Source: Sphingomonadales bacterium
Lineage (GTDB): Bacteria > Pseudomonadota > Alphaproteobacteria > Sphingomonadales > Sphingomonadaceae
Direction of reading: 5' to 3'
DNA: 64,000 nt
Assembly: GCA_027491235.1 (NCBI GenBank)
Contig: JAIXWO010000021.1
Location: 558,001-622,000 of the forward strand
Part shown: piece after piece, positions 7,925-17,058 of the stretch
How positions within the stretch are numbered: position 1 is the stretch's first letter
Layout: each line of letters opens with the position of its first letter
Notes under the pieces: generated by a model
What the model was told of the DNA's origin: nothing
Database searches by the model: none
The model's input: the letters and a program-made list of their open reading frames with translations, nothing else
Translations under genes and position numbers: made by a program

Positions 7925-9955
7925 CTAACTCACCAGTCCCGTCAACATCGACGGCGTCAACACCTGCGGCAGCTCCGTTGGGTCAGCAGATCCTTTGGGG
8001 TAGAACAGGTAGAGTGGCACACCGGACCGTCCGCGCGCTTCAAGGAAGCGGCTGATGGCGGGGTCGGCATTGGTCCAGTCTCCGACCATCACGACCACAC
8101 CGGCCTTGTCGAAGGCGCGGGTCACCTCTTCGCGTTCGATGGCGGCCTTTTCGTTGACCTTGCAGGTCAGGCACCAGTCGGCGGTGAAGTAGAGGAAGAC
8201 GGGCGTGCCCTGGGCACGGAGCGCGGCCAGCTTTGTTTCGCTGAACGGCTCTCCGGAAACGGAAGCCGGCTTTTGCGTTGCGAGCAGCGAGGCGGGTGTC
8301 AGCGCAACAACGGCAAGGCTGGCGGCCAGAAGGGACGCACCGAACAGCGCGGCACTCTTGCCTGTCGCCTGACGCCGACCAATCCCCCAAAGGGCGATGG
8401 CTAAGATCGCAGCAGCGACCGCACCCAAAACCAGTCCGTTTGTTCCCGTCTGGCGCCAGAGCAGCCAGCCAAGGGCAAGTGCGGTCAAGAACATCGGGAT
8501 GGAGAGGATGAGCTGAAAGCGGGCCATCCAGGCGCCGGGCTTCGGCATGCGTCGGCGCAGAGCGGGCACAAAGCCGATCAACAGGAAAGGCAGCGCCAGA
8601 CCAAAGCCGAGACCTGCAAAGATCGCCAGTGCCGCAGGCAGAGGCAAGACAAGCGCCGCGCCCAAGGCCGCCGCCATGAACGGGCCGGTGCAGGGGGTGG
8701 CCACAAAGGCTGCCAGCACGCCGGTCCAGAAGGAACCTGCCGCCCCATCCTTGCCCGCCAGCGCTTCACCGCCGCCAAAGCCACGCAGATGAAAGACATG
8801 GGCAAGGTTCAGCGCGACGGCTGTCACCAGCAGCAACAGCAGCAGGATCACGCGCGGCTCTTGCAGTTGGAAGGCCCAACCCACAGTCGCCCCGCCCGCG
8901 CGCAGGCCAAGCAGCAGCCCGCCCAATGCTAGGCACGTCAGCATAACCCCGGCGGTGTAGGCCAGCGCTTCGCTTTTGGCGGCGCGCTCATCGCCGCCTG
9001 CGCGGGCAAGGCTCATCGCCTTCAGGCTGATGACGGGAAAGACGCAGGGCATGATGTTGAGCAGCAAGCCGCCAAGGATTGCCCCTGCCAGCGCGGCGAG
9101 GATGGTGGTGAACCCGCTCTCGTCTTGAAGTGCAGGCACGACGCCCGGCACAGCGCTGATCTCAAAGCCACGCCCGTCGCCTGTTGCCAGCACCCCGGTC
9201 AGCCGGTCAGCCGCACTGCCCTTCGCTTCTGTTTCCACAATCAGCTTATCGCCCAGCCGCTCTGCCTTTTGGGGCGCGGCATAGGCAATTGCGTCTTCGG
9301 TTTCGGCAAAGAACCAGGGGTCAGTTGCTGACACGCTGGCGGGGAGTGGGACGGCAATCCGCAGCCGTGTCCCGTCGCGTTGGAACAGCGCCTGCCCGCC
9401 CAAGGGCAGCGCGAGTTTTGCGCGCCATGCATCAAAGCGGGCCCTGTCTGCCGGTGTGACAGCACCGTCGCCGACGGTCAGGTCGAGTGTCAGCGTCCCG
9501 CGTTCGGGCACGCAAATCTTGTCCGTGCAGGCGAGCCACTGCGCCTCGGCGCGGATGGGGAGGCGGGTCCCCGGTGCCAGATCCTTGGGGATCGCAACCG
9601 GCAGCAGCAAGGCGTGATCGCCATTGAAGACATGGTTCATCAGCCCTGCGACGACCAGCTTTTCCGGCACAGGCCAGCGCATCGCGCCTAGTTTGGCACC
9701 TGCAGGCAAGGTCCAGTTGAGAGAGATGCCGACGCCGGCATCGCCGGGGTTGCGCCAATAGCCATGCCAACCGGGCTTTGGCTGCATGTCGATGGCGAGC
9801 AGGACGGTAGAGCCCGGCGCAGGCGTCTGGCTTTCCGCGGCCAGCGTGGCGGTGATATTGGTTTGGGCTTGCACCGGCGTGACAAACGCCCAGAACAAGG
9901 CCACCGTCATAAGGATGTCGCGTAACATTGGGAGGGAAAGGCCTTGCCGGGTCAT
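7925..9955 (-). CDS. DsbD/ScsB-like protein-disulfide reductase
   Basis: This 676-residue inner-membrane protein passes electrons from cytoplasmic thioredoxin to periplasmic disulfides. It has a signal peptide (cleavage near AQT, about residue 30) and an N-terminal periplasmic DsbC-like domain with a Cys pair (ACTDKICVPE). An eight-helix transmembrane domain follows, with two conserved Cys sites (NIMPCVFPV and VATPCTGPF). The C-terminal thioredoxin-like domain has the WCLTCK active site. All six redox Cys expected for the family are present. The start at 9955 was chosen over 9973 because GGGG lies nearby and the signal peptide is intact. It runs divergently from the phosphatase gene, 51 bases away. 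It may serve cytochrome c maturation for the nearby cbb3 oxidase; that is inference. Confidence 0.9.
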   Translation of the reverse strand: MTRQGLSLPMLRDILMTVALFWAFVTPVQAQTNITATLAAESQTPAPGSTVLLAIDMQPKPGWHGYWRNPGDAGVGISLNWTLPAGAKLGAMRWPVPEKLVVAGLMNHVFNGDHALLLPVAIPKDLAPGTRLPIRAEAQWLACTDKICVPERGTLTLDLTVGDGAVTPADRARFDAWRAKLALPLGGQALFQRDGTRLRIAVPLPASVSATDPWFFAETEDAIAYAAPQKAERLGDKLIVETEAKGSAADRLTGVLATGDGRGFEISAVPGVVPALQDESGFTTILAALAGAILGGLLLNIMPCVFPVISLKAMSLARAGGDERAAKSEALAYTAGVMLTCLALGGLLLGLRAGGATVGWAFQLQEPRVILLLLLLVTAVALNLAHVFHLRGFGGGEALAGKDGAAGSFWTGVLAAFVATPCTGPFMAAALGAALVLPLPAALAIFAGLGFGLALPFLLIGFVPALRRRMPKPGAWMARFQLILSIPMFLTALALGWLLWRQTGTNGLVLGAVAAAILAIALWGIGRRQATGKSAALFGASLLAASLAVVALTPASLLATQKPASVSGEPFSETKLAALRAQGTPVFLYFTADWCLTCKVNEKAAIEREEVTRAFDKAGVVVMVGDWTNADPAISRFLEARGRSGVPLYLFYPKGSADPTELPQVLTPSMLTGLVS

Positions 9956-10006
9956 GTCTGCCCCTATAGCCATGATTGTGGTGCGGAAAACAGGAGGAAC
10001 TTCACT

Positions 10007-11674
10007 ATGAAACTGGCACGTTGGCTCGCCGCTGCATCCCTGTTGGCCGCAACGCCCGCAATTGCAGCTCCTGACACGCCCCCGAAGCTGGTCGTTGCGA
10101 TTTCAGTCGACCAGTTTTCAAGCGACCTGTTTTCCGAATGGCGCGGCAAGTTTACCGGCGGCCTGAAGCGGATGACGCAGGGCGTGATCTTCCCCGGCGG
10201 TTACCAAAGCCATGCTGCGACCGAAACCTGCCCCGGCCATGCGACGATCCTGAGCGGTATCCGCCCGGGCCGTGCGGGCATTGCCGCCAATGATTGGTTT
10301 GGCATGCGCGGGGATAAGTTTGATGAAATCTACTGCGTTGAAGACGAGGATGTCGCGGGGTCAACGCATGACAATTACACAGTCTCGCTCAAGCATCTGA
10401 GCGAAGAGTGGAGCCCGCTTGGCGACCGGTTGAAATCCCTGCCCGGCAGCAAGACCCGCGTGTTTGCCGTATCTGGCAAAGATCGCGGCGCAACGCTGAT
10501 GGCGGGACGCAAGGCAGACCAGGTCTTTTGGTATGATTGGCGGGCAAGGGGCTTCACGACCTATGCCAACGCAGACCTGCGCACTGCCGACGCTGCCATA
10601 CCTGCGCTGAAAGCCGTGAATGCCCGCATCGCCCAGTGGCTGGCGAAGCCGGTTATTCCCCCGCTTCCTGCCGTCTGTGCGGACAAGATCAATCCCGTGG
10701 CCGTCGGCAAGCTGACGGTGGGCGATGGGCCGGAAGACATGCCCCGCACCGACAAGCTCGACAACACGGCCAAGGACTTCCGCACCAGCCGCGCGATTGA
10801 CCTGGCGACGCTCGATCTGGCGGACAGCATGGTCGCGGCCAACAGGCTCGGGCGTGGTCCCGGCACAGATGTTCTGGCGATCAGCCTGTCGGGCACCGAC
10901 TATATCGGCCATTCCTATGGCACCGAGGGGCCCGAAATGTGCGGCCAGTTGGTGTCGCTCGACGCGCGGCTTGGTCGCTTCTTCGCAGCCCTTGACCGGC
11001 AGAAGATCGATTATGTCGTGGCACTCACAGCGGACCATGGCGGCTTTGACGCGCCCGAGCGGCATGACATTCATGCCTGGCCCGCAGCCAATCGTGCGCC
11101 GCTGACGCTTGCTGCGCAGGTGATGTCGGGCCTGCTGGCCAAGCAGTTCGGCTGGCAGGGCACTTTGGTTGAAAACCGCGCCTTGGGCGGTGATTATTGG
11201 TTCACACCTGCGGTGCCCGGCAATCGGCGGATTGAGGCGGCGGCGTGGTTGAAGGCCGAAGTTGAGAAGCAGTTTGGAGACAAGATCGCCGCGGTCTTCA
11301 CCAAGGCCGAGATTGCAGACCTTCCTGCCCCGACCGGAAATCCTGCGCTTTGGACATTGGCGCAGCGTGTCCGCGCGTCCTTCGTGCCCGACCGGTCCGG
11401 TGACATTTACATCGCACTGCTAAATGGACAACAGCCGATGCCCGCCGGCATCCGGGGTTATGTCGCAACGCATGGCAGCCTTTGGGACTATGACCGTCGT
11501 GTGCCGATACTGTTCTGGCGCAAAGGCATGACGCCGTTTGAACAGCCGCTTCCGGTGGAGACGGTCGACATCCTTCCCACATTGGGCAGCCTGATCGGCG
11601 TGCCGGTTCCGGCAGACTCAGTAGACGGACGTTGTCTCGATCTGGACGCCGGACCCAACAGCACCTGCAAATAG
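10007..11674 (+). CDS. PafA-like secreted alkaline phosphatase
   Basis: This 555-residue enzyme belongs to the alkaline phosphatase superfamily, PafA type. It has a signal peptide ending about residue 21 and a metal-binding Asp in AISVDQFSSD. The Thr nucleophile lies in the TETCPGHATILSG segment (about residue 74). The Lys and Arg of SGKDRGAT match the two phosphate-binding residues that distinguish PafA. Late metal ligands appear as DYIGHSYG and TADHGG. It should hydrolyse phosphomonoesters in the periplasm. The ATG at 10007 is set by an AGGAGG site; an upstream in-frame ATG at 9944 would bury the signal peptide. No convincing Pho box was seen upstream. Confidence 0.9.
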   Translation: MKLARWLAAASLLAATPAIAAPDTPPKLVVAISVDQFSSDLFSEWRGKFTGGLKRMTQGVIFPGGYQSHAATETCPGHATILSGIRPGRAGIAANDWFGMRGDKFDEIYCVEDEDVAGSTHDNYTVSLKHLSEEWSPLGDRLKSLPGSKTRVFAVSGKDRGATLMAGRKADQVFWYDWRARGFTTYANADLRTADAAIPALKAVNARIAQWLAKPVIPPLPAVCADKINPVAVGKLTVGDGPEDMPRTDKLDNTAKDFRTSRAIDLATLDLADSMVAANRLGRGPGTDVLAISLSGTDYIGHSYGTEGPEMCGQLVSLDARLGRFFAALDRQKIDYVVALTADHGGFDAPERHDIHAWPAANRAPLTLAAQVMSGLLAKQFGWQGTLVENRALGGDYWFTPAVPGNRRIEAAAWLKAEVEKQFGDKIAAVFTKAEIADLPAPTGNPALWTLAQRVRASFVPDRSGDIYIALLNGQQPMPAGIRGYVATHGSLWDYDRRVPILFWRKGMTPFEQPLPVETVDILPTLGSLIGVPVPADSVDGRCLDLDAGPNSTCK

Positions 11675-11684
11675 GACTGCGGCC

Positions 11685-12620
11685 CTAGCGCTCGTCATAG
11701 GGTTTCAGGCCAACGCCCAGCTGGTTGCCGGTCAGGCGGATGGCTTCACGCGTCCAGTTCGCGACAAAGGTGGATGTGCGCTGCACGCCCGGCGCAATCG
11801 ACGCGCGGTTTGCGGAGATGGTGAGGCCTGCCGACGGATTGTTGATGGTTTCCGCCCCGACCGCGATGAAAGCGGAGTAGTTTTCCTTGTTGCGGCCCTG
11901 CACGAATTCATTGTGCGTAATCGTGCCGACGGACCCGGCGGGCAGGTCGATCATATAGTTCGTCTCTGATCCGCGGGTGTCGTCAAAGCTGCTGTCGCTA
12001 ATGTCGGTGCGGGCTGCTCTGCTCTTCACATAATGGCCGCCGGTGCCGCGTTCAAAGCGGGATCGGGTGATGATGAGGCGCGCATTGTCGTTCACATAGA
12101 TGGAGTGTGAGCACATCCCGTCCGGGCACCCGCCAAGCCCAGAAAAAGTTGACCGGTCGATGGTGATCGTGGCCGACCGGTCATTATTGGTGAGGATGCC
12201 CTGTTCCGAATTGCGGAACACCGTGTTGACCACGGTTAAATTCCCCTTGTCCAGCCGGATGCCGGAACCGTTGCGGTCCGGCACCTGAAAATTCTGGAAG
12301 ACCAGGCCTTCGACGTGCGCGGCTGCCCCGCGCAGCACAAGGCCGCCTTTGCCTTCGCATGAGGTGCCGTCAAAGATGACGGTTCCGGCAGTGATGGCCG
12401 CATAAGCGATCCGTCCGCCTGTCTGCACGGCGCAGTCCCGATACGTGCCCGGCGCAATGCGGATGGTGCCGTCGCCATTGCCGATGGCGGTCACCGCGTC
12501 CTGCAGGCGCGCATAGCCCCGGCCTGTTTCCTCAACGGTAAAGGGCGCGCTGGATGATTGAGCCGACAAAGGGGCTGCAAGAACAAGCGCCAGCACTACG
12601 GAACGATGAATAGGGGTCAT
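11685..12620 (-). CDS. Secreted right-handed parallel beta-helix protein
   Basis: The 311-residue protein has a signal peptide (cleavage after LSAQ, about residue 21) and a body made of short beta-strand repeats rich in N, G and T. Repeats such as LTVVNTVFRNSEQGI and ATITIDRSTFSGLGG show the pectate-lyase-like beta-helix pattern. No catalytic residues of a known lyase could be assigned. It could bind or cleave a polysaccharide or simply be a structural exoprotein. The ATG at 12620 has GAGG seven bases upstream; an ATG at 12656 would add twelve charged residues. It converges on the phosphatase with only ten bases between the stops, and no terminator hairpin is evident there. Confidence 0.78.
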   Translation of the reverse strand: MTPIHRSVVLALVLAAPLSAQSSSAPFTVEETGRGYARLQDAVTAIGNGDGTIRIAPGTYRDCAVQTGGRIAYAAITAGTVIFDGTSCEGKGGLVLRGAAAHVEGLVFQNFQVPDRNGSGIRLDKGNLTVVNTVFRNSEQGILTNNDRSATITIDRSTFSGLGGCPDGMCSHSIYVNDNARLIITRSRFERGTGGHYVKSRAARTDISDSSFDDTRGSETNYMIDLPAGSVGTITHNEFVQGRNKENYSAFIAVGAETINNPSAGLTISANRASIAPGVQRTSTFVANWTREAIRLTGNQLGVGLKPYDER

Positions 12621-12783
12621 GGGATGCCTCGATGATTCCGGCCGTTTTGGCGGCATTGGGCCTGAAATGTCGAGGTCAATTGAGGGTTAACCTGTCTCCG
12701 CTATGCCAGTAACCCAAGCTAGTTTGCTCAAATTACGTCATTTTTAATTGTGCGTTGCGGTCGCTTTCCTGTAGCGCAGGAAC

Positions 12784-13485
12784 ATGTCCAATTGTGATAC
12801 ATGCTTGGTCAGAAACAGGGCCATCTGTTCAGCCCTCGCGCCGGAAGAGCTTGGTGCCCTCGCCAAACTTGGCCGCAAACAGATGGTGACCCGCGGCCAG
12901 ACTCTGGTTTGGGAGGGGGATGAAGCCCTCGTCGTCGCCAACGTCATTCAGGGTGTACTCAAATTGTCGGTCTCGACAGCCGATGGTCGTGAACAGATTG
13001 TCGGCGTCGTGTTTCCATCAGACTTTATTGGCCGCCCCTTTGGCAAGGAAAGCCCTTATGGTGTCACCGCGCTGACGGATGCGGAAGTCTGCATCTTCAC
13101 GCGTGCGGCCTTTGATGGCTTTGCCAAGGAACATCCCGATTTGCAGCACAGACTGCTGGAGCGCACGCTTGATGAGTTGGACCGTGCGCGCCAATGGATG
13201 ATGCTGCTCGGCCGTAAAACCGCCAGTGAGCGGATTGCGACATTGCTCTTGGAAATCTCCAACCGGCTGGGGAGCACAAGCTGCTCTGCCATTACACCCT
13301 TCCTTGATGAATTTGATCTGCCGATGGACCGTCAGCAAATGGGCGATGTCCTTGGCCTCACGATCGAAACCGTCAGCCGTCAGCTTACCAAGCTGAAAGA
13401 GGCTGACATGATTGCATTGCCTGACAGGCGCCGTGTCGTGATCAAAGACCGCCGTCGGCTCGAGAACATTGCGCTCGCAGCATAG
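12784..13485 (+). CDS. fnrL: FnrL-type oxygen-sensing Crp/Fnr regulator
   Basis: The 233-residue protein has a cyclic-nucleotide-binding-like fold and a C-terminal winged helix. Cys4, Cys7 and Cys15 (spacing C-x2-C-x7-C, as in alphaproteobacterial FnrL) together with Cys103 should hold an oxygen-labile [4Fe-4S] cluster. The recognition helix LTIETVSRQLTKLK has the E..SR pattern that reads TTGAT-N4-ATCAA-type sites. It lies directly upstream of the cbb3 oxidase operon, whose promoter carries such a site, so it should activate the operon when oxygen falls. An AGGA precedes the ATG by two bases of spacing. The cluster is inferred from the Cys, not demonstrated. Confidence 0.93.
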   Translation: MSNCDTCLVRNRAICSALAPEELGALAKLGRKQMVTRGQTLVWEGDEALVVANVIQGVLKLSVSTADGREQIVGVVFPSDFIGRPFGKESPYGVTALTDAEVCIFTRAAFDGFAKEHPDLQHRLLERTLDELDRARQWMMLLGRKTASERIATLLLEISNRLGSTSCSAITPFLDEFDLPMDRQQMGDVLGLTIETVSRQLTKLKEADMIALPDRRRVVIKDRRRLENIALAA

Positions 13486-13489
13486 GCTT

Positions 13490-13503
13490 TTGACCTAGGT
13501 CAA
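13490..13503. promoter_or_regulatory. FNR box upstream of ccoN
   Basis: The sequence TTGACCTAGGTCAA is a perfect 14-base palindrome. It matches the FNR/FnrL consensus TTGAT-N4-ATCAA with a symmetric change at the inner base of each half. Its centre lies about 81 bases before the ccoN ATG, leaving room for activation from near -41.5. The regulator that would bind it is encoded immediately upstream. Confidence 0.85.
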
Positions 13504-13577
13504 TGCCCCGCTGCTGACGTCCTGCAAGGCAGGGCCGCAGGGATATGCCGCATGGCGCGGTGTCTCGGGGAACGACC

Positions 13578-15233
13578 ATGGAAGAAGTTATCCTGCGCGG
13601 CGGGGTCTATTACCTTATTGCTTTCATAGCCTTTTTTGGGGCTGTCACCGGTGTCGATACCGGCTTTTCAGTTCATATGTGGATCGTGATGGCGGCCGCA
13701 TTGATCGCGGCCTTCTATTCGAACCGCGGCTTTGACTATTCGACCGGTCGGTTTCCGACACCGTCTGCACAGACGCTGTCGACTTATGATGATGATCCGA
13801 TCCGCTGGGGCGCGATTGCGACCCTGTTCTGGGGCATGGCGGGCTTCTTGGTCGGTCTGATCATCGCGTTGCAGCTCGCCTTCCCTGTGCTGAACCTTGG
13901 GTTTGAGTATACCAGCTTTGGGCGGCTCCGGCCGCTGCACACCTCGGCTGTGATCTTTGCCTTTGGTGGCAATGCGCTGATCGCAACGAGTTTTTACATT
14001 GTTCAGCGCACCTGTCGCGCGCGGCTGGCCTTCCCCGGCCTCGCTCGCTTTGTGTTCTGGGGCTATCAGCTGTTCATCGTTCTGGCCGCGACCGGCTATC
14101 TGATGGGGGTGACCGAGGGCCGCGAATATGCCGAGCCTGAATGGTATGTCGACATCTGGCTGACGGTCGTCTGGGTCTCTTATCTCGTCGTCTTCGGCGG
14201 CACGATCATGAAGCGCAAGGAGCCGCATATCTATGTGGCCAACTGGTTCTTCCTGTCCTTCATCATCACCGTCGCGATGCTCCATCTGGTCAACAACCTG
14301 TCGCTGCCGGTCAGCCTTGTTGGGTCCAAAAGCTATTCCGCCTTTGCCGGGGTTCAAGATGCGCTGACGCAGTGGTGGTATGGCCATAATGCGGTCGGCT
14401 TCTTCCTGACGGCAGGCTTCCTTGGCATGATGTATTACTTCGTGCCCAAACAGGCGGAACGGCCGGTTTATTCCTACCGGCTGTCGATCATCCACTTCTG
14501 GTCGCTGATCTTTCTCTATATCTGGGCGGGGCCCCACCACCTCCACTACACAGCGCTGCCCGATTGGGCGCAGACGCTGGGCATGGTCTTTTCGATCATG
14601 CTGTGGATGCCCAGCTGGGGTGGCATGATCAACGGCCTGATGACGCTCAATGGCGCATGGGACAAGATCCGCACCGACCCGATCATCCGTATGATGGTCA
14701 TGGCGCTCGCCTTTTACGGCATGTCGACCTTTGAAGGCCCGATGATGTCGATCAAGGCCGTCAACAGCCTGTCGCACTATACCGACTGGACGATTGGCCA
14801 TGTGCATTCCGGCGCGCTCGGCTGGAACGGGATGATCACCTTTGCGTCGCTCTATTACATGTTCCCGCGTCTGTGGAACCGGCCGCGCATGTACTCGCTG
14901 CGGATGATCAACTGGCACTTCTGGCTCGCGACGATCGGCATCGTTTTCTACGCCTCGTCCATGTGGGTCACCGGCATTATGGAAGGCCTGATGTGGCGTG
15001 AATATGGGCCGGACGGCTACCTCGCCTATGCCTTTAGCGAAACGGTCGCCGCCAAGTTCCCGATGTATCTCATCCGTGCGGCAGGCGGTGCCCTGTACCT
15101 GATCGGGGCCTGTGTGATGGTCTTCAACGTCTGGATGACGCTGGCCGGCAAGATCCGCTCAGAAAAGCCGATGACCGAAACCCTCCACGACCCGGCTGCC
15201 GATCGTCCCGCACACGCCGTGCCCGCCGCATAA
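13578..15233 (+). CDS. ccoN: cbb3-type cytochrome c oxidase subunit I
   Basis: This is the catalytic subunit of the high-affinity cbb3 oxidase in the inner membrane, holding haem b and the haem b3-CuB centre. The 551-residue protein has about twelve transmembrane segments. Metal-ligand histidines are visible in [12 protein letters not shown] (low-spin haem), in the HNAVGFFLT and GPHHLHY segments (CuB), and in [16 protein letters not shown] (haem ligands). Length is normal. I chose the ATG at 13578 because GGGGAAC precedes it and the upstream extension from 13545 is not conserved-looking. It is the first gene of ccoNOQP-ccoGHIS. Confidence 0.97.
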   Translation: MEEVILRGGVYYLIAFIAFFGAVTGVDTGFSVHMWIVMAAALIAAFYSNRGFDYSTGRFPTPSAQTLSTYDDDPIRWGAIATLFWGMAGFLVGLIIALQLAFPVLNLGFEYTSFGRLRPLHTSAVIFAFGGNALIATSFYIVQRTCRARLAFPGLARFVFWGYQLFIVLAATGYLMGVTEGREYAEPEWYVDIWLTVVWVSYLVVFGGTIMKRKEPHIYVANWFFLSFIITVAMLHLVNNLSLPVSLVGSKSYSAFAGVQDALTQWWYGHNAVGFFLTAGFLGMMYYFVPKQAERPVYSYRLSIIHFWSLIFLYIWAGPHHLHYTALPDWAQTLGMVFSIMLWMPSWGGMINGLMTLNGAWDKIRTDPIIRMMVMALAFYGMSTFEGPMMSIKAVNSLSHYTDWTIGHVHSGALGWNGMITFASLYYMFPRLWNRPRMYSLRMINWHFWLATIGIVFYASSMWVTGIMEGLMWREYGPDGYLAYAFSETVAAKFPMYLIRAAGGALYLIGACVMVFNVWMTLAGKIRSEKPMTETLHDPAADRPAHAVPAA

Positions 15234-15246
15234 GGAGCTCAAGAAC

Positions 15247-15981
15247 ATGGCATTCAAGGCACTCAACCACGGCACGCTGGAACGCAATGTCGGCCTGCTT
15301 GGTCTCCTCGCCCTGCTGACGGTCGCCATCGGTGGCATCGTGGAAATCGCGCCGCTCTTCTGGATCGACTCCACCATTGAAAAGGTGAAGGGCGTTCGCC
15401 CCTACACCCCCCTCGAGCTGGCGGGTCGGAACATCTACATCCGCGAAGGCTGCTATGTTTGCCACAGCCAGATGGTCCGCCCGTTTCGCGATGAAGTGGA
15501 ACGCTACGGCCATTATAGTCTGGCGGCCGAGTCGATGTACGATCACCCGTTCCAATGGGGGTCCAAGCGCACCGGGCCGGATCTGGCACGGGTCGGCGGG
15601 CGCTATTCGGATGAATGGCACCGCCAGCATCTGAAGAACCCGCAGTCCGTCGTGCCGGAATCGGTGATGCCGCAATATCCCTTCCTGGCCGAAAAGGACC
15701 TGAAGGCCGGTGACATGACCGCGCATCTCAAGACGCTCATCGCTGTGGGTGTGCCTTATACCAAGAAGGACATCGCACAGGCCAATGTCGATCTTGCCGC
15801 GCAGGCCGACCCGGATGCCGATGCGGGGGACCTCGCTAAGCGATATCCCAAGGTGCAGATCCGCGATTATGACGGCAACCCTGCCCGCCTGACCGAGCTG
15901 GATGCGCTGATCGCCTATCTGCAGATGATCGGTACGCTCGTCGATTTCAAGGCCGCTGAAGCGCAGGAGCAGGCCAAATGA
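15247..15981 (+). CDS. ccoO: cbb3-type cytochrome c oxidase subunit II (mono-haem)
   Basis: This membrane-anchored c-type cytochrome passes electrons to CcoN. The 244-residue protein has one N-terminal transmembrane segment (about residues 17-38) and a single haem c motif C69-x2-C72-H73 (CYVCHSQM). A candidate axial Met lies in the VMPQYPFL segment. It starts 13 bases after ccoN behind AAGGAG and ends in an ATGA overlap with ccoQ. Confidence 0.97.
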   Translation: MAFKALNHGTLERNVGLLGLLALLTVAIGGIVEIAPLFWIDSTIEKVKGVRPYTPLELAGRNIYIREGCYVCHSQMVRPFRDEVERYGHYSLAAESMYDHPFQWGSKRTGPDLARVGGRYSDEWHRQHLKNPQSVVPESVMPQYPFLAEKDLKAGDMTAHLKTLIAVGVPYTKKDIAQANVDLAAQADPDADAGDLAKRYPKVQIRDYDGNPARLTELDALIAYLQMIGTLVDFKAAEAQEQAK

Positions 15982-16136
15982 CCTACGACGCTCTTCGGCA
16001 TTTCGCAGACAGCTGGGGCCTCGTCCTCATGACGCTGTCGTTCCTGACTTTCGTCGGCTGGGCCTTCCGGCCGGGGTCAAAGGACCTCAGTTCAGATGCT
16101 GCCAACTCGATCTTCAAGGAAGATGACAATGGCTAA
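15978..16136 (+). CDS. ccoQ: cbb3-type oxidase small subunit CcoQ
   Basis: The 52-residue protein has a single transmembrane helix (about residues 13-30) followed by FRPGSKD, the usual CcoQ pattern, and an acidic tail. It helps keep the cbb3 complex stable. Its ATG overlaps the ccoO stop (ATGA), and its 3' end overlaps the ccoP start by eight bases. Position and size make the assignment secure despite the short length. Confidence 0.9.
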   Translation: MTYDALRHFADSWGLVLMTLSFLTFVGWAFRPGSKDLSSDAANSIFKEDDNG

Positions 16137-17058
16137 AAATAACAAAGACATTGGCCCGCGTGTCGATACGCCCACCGGCACCGAATTTGTCGGCCCTGAA
16201 TGGGACGGCATAGAAGAACTCAACACCCCCCTGCCGCGCTGGTGGCTGCTGACCTTTTACGCCTGCATCATCTGGGCCATCGGCTACACGATCATGTACC
16301 CGGCCTGGCCGATGATCAGCAGCGCGACGACCGGGTTGACCGGGTGGACCAGCAGGGGCCAGTTTGAAGCAGAGGTGAAAGCGCAGACAGCCAAGCGCGC
16401 GCCGTTGCTGGCGGCTATTGCGGCGACACCCATTGAAGCGCTGCCGACCAAGCCGAACCTCATGAGTGCCGCTGTTGAAGGCGGCAAGGCGGCGTTCAAA
16501 GTCAATTGTGTGCAATGCCATGGGTCGGGTGCCGCCGGGTCGATAGGGTATCCCAACCTCAACGATGATGACTGGCTATGGGGCGGCGATATGAAGGCGC
16601 TGGACTATACCCTGACGCACGGCATCCGGAACCCCGACCATCCCGAAACCCGCCTGTCGCAAATGCCGGCCTTTGACGGTGTTCTGACCCCGGCGGAGAT
16701 TGCGGCGGTGGTGGCGCATGTCCGCACGATCTCCGGCCAGCGTAAAGCCGATGGGTTGGCGCAGCAGGGGGCGGCGCTGTTCGCCACCAACTGTGCGCTG
16801 TGTCACGGACCGGCGGGCAAGGGGCTGCGCAACGTCGGTGCCCCGAACCTGACTGACGGCATTTGGCTCTACGGTGGTGATGCCGCCACGCTCACGCAGA
16901 CCATCAAGATGAGCCGACAGGGCGTCATGCCCCGTTGGGGCCAAAAGCTCGATGCGACCACGATCAAGATGCTCGCGGCCTATGTCCATTCGCTGGGCGG
17001 AGGCGAGGCGACCCCGGCACCGCAGGAGGTCGCAGTGTCCAATGTCCCAACCAAATAG
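16129..17058 (+). CDS. ccoP: cbb3-type cytochrome c oxidase subunit III (di-haem)
   Basis: This 309-residue di-haem cytochrome c accepts electrons from the bc1 complex or soluble cytochromes. It has an N-terminal transmembrane region (about residues 36-58) and two haem c motifs: C127-x2-C130-H131 (CVQCHGSG) and C222-x2-C225-H226 (CALCHGPAG). The expected axial methionines appear in SQMPAF and GVMPRWG. The ATG at 16129 sits seven bases after AAGGAAG; another in-frame ATG at 16123 is too close to that site. The C-terminus overlaps the start of ccoG. Confidence 0.97.
   Translation: MAKNNKDIGPRVDTPTGTEFVGPEWDGIEELNTPLPRWWLLTFYACIIWAIGYTIMYPAWPMISSATTGLTGWTSRGQFEAEVKAQTAKRAPLLAAIAATPIEALPTKPNLMSAAVEGGKAAFKVNCVQCHGSGAAGSIGYPNLNDDDWLWGGDMKALDYTLTHGIRNPDHPETRLSQMPAFDGVLTPAEIAAVVAHVRTISGQRKADGLAQQGAALFATNCALCHGPAGKGLRNVGAPNLTDGIWLYGGDAATLTQTIKMSRQGVMPRWGQKLDATTIKMLAAYVHSLGGGEATPAPQEVAVSNVPTK

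Noticed and set aside
12672-12690. Possible FNR half-site (GTCAA) before fnrL
   Set aside because: Only one half matches and the left half does not; not enough for autoregulation.
13668-14918. 416-codon open frame antisense to ccoN
   Set aside because: Composition rich in His/Arg/Gln and no domain; it is a shadow of ccoN.
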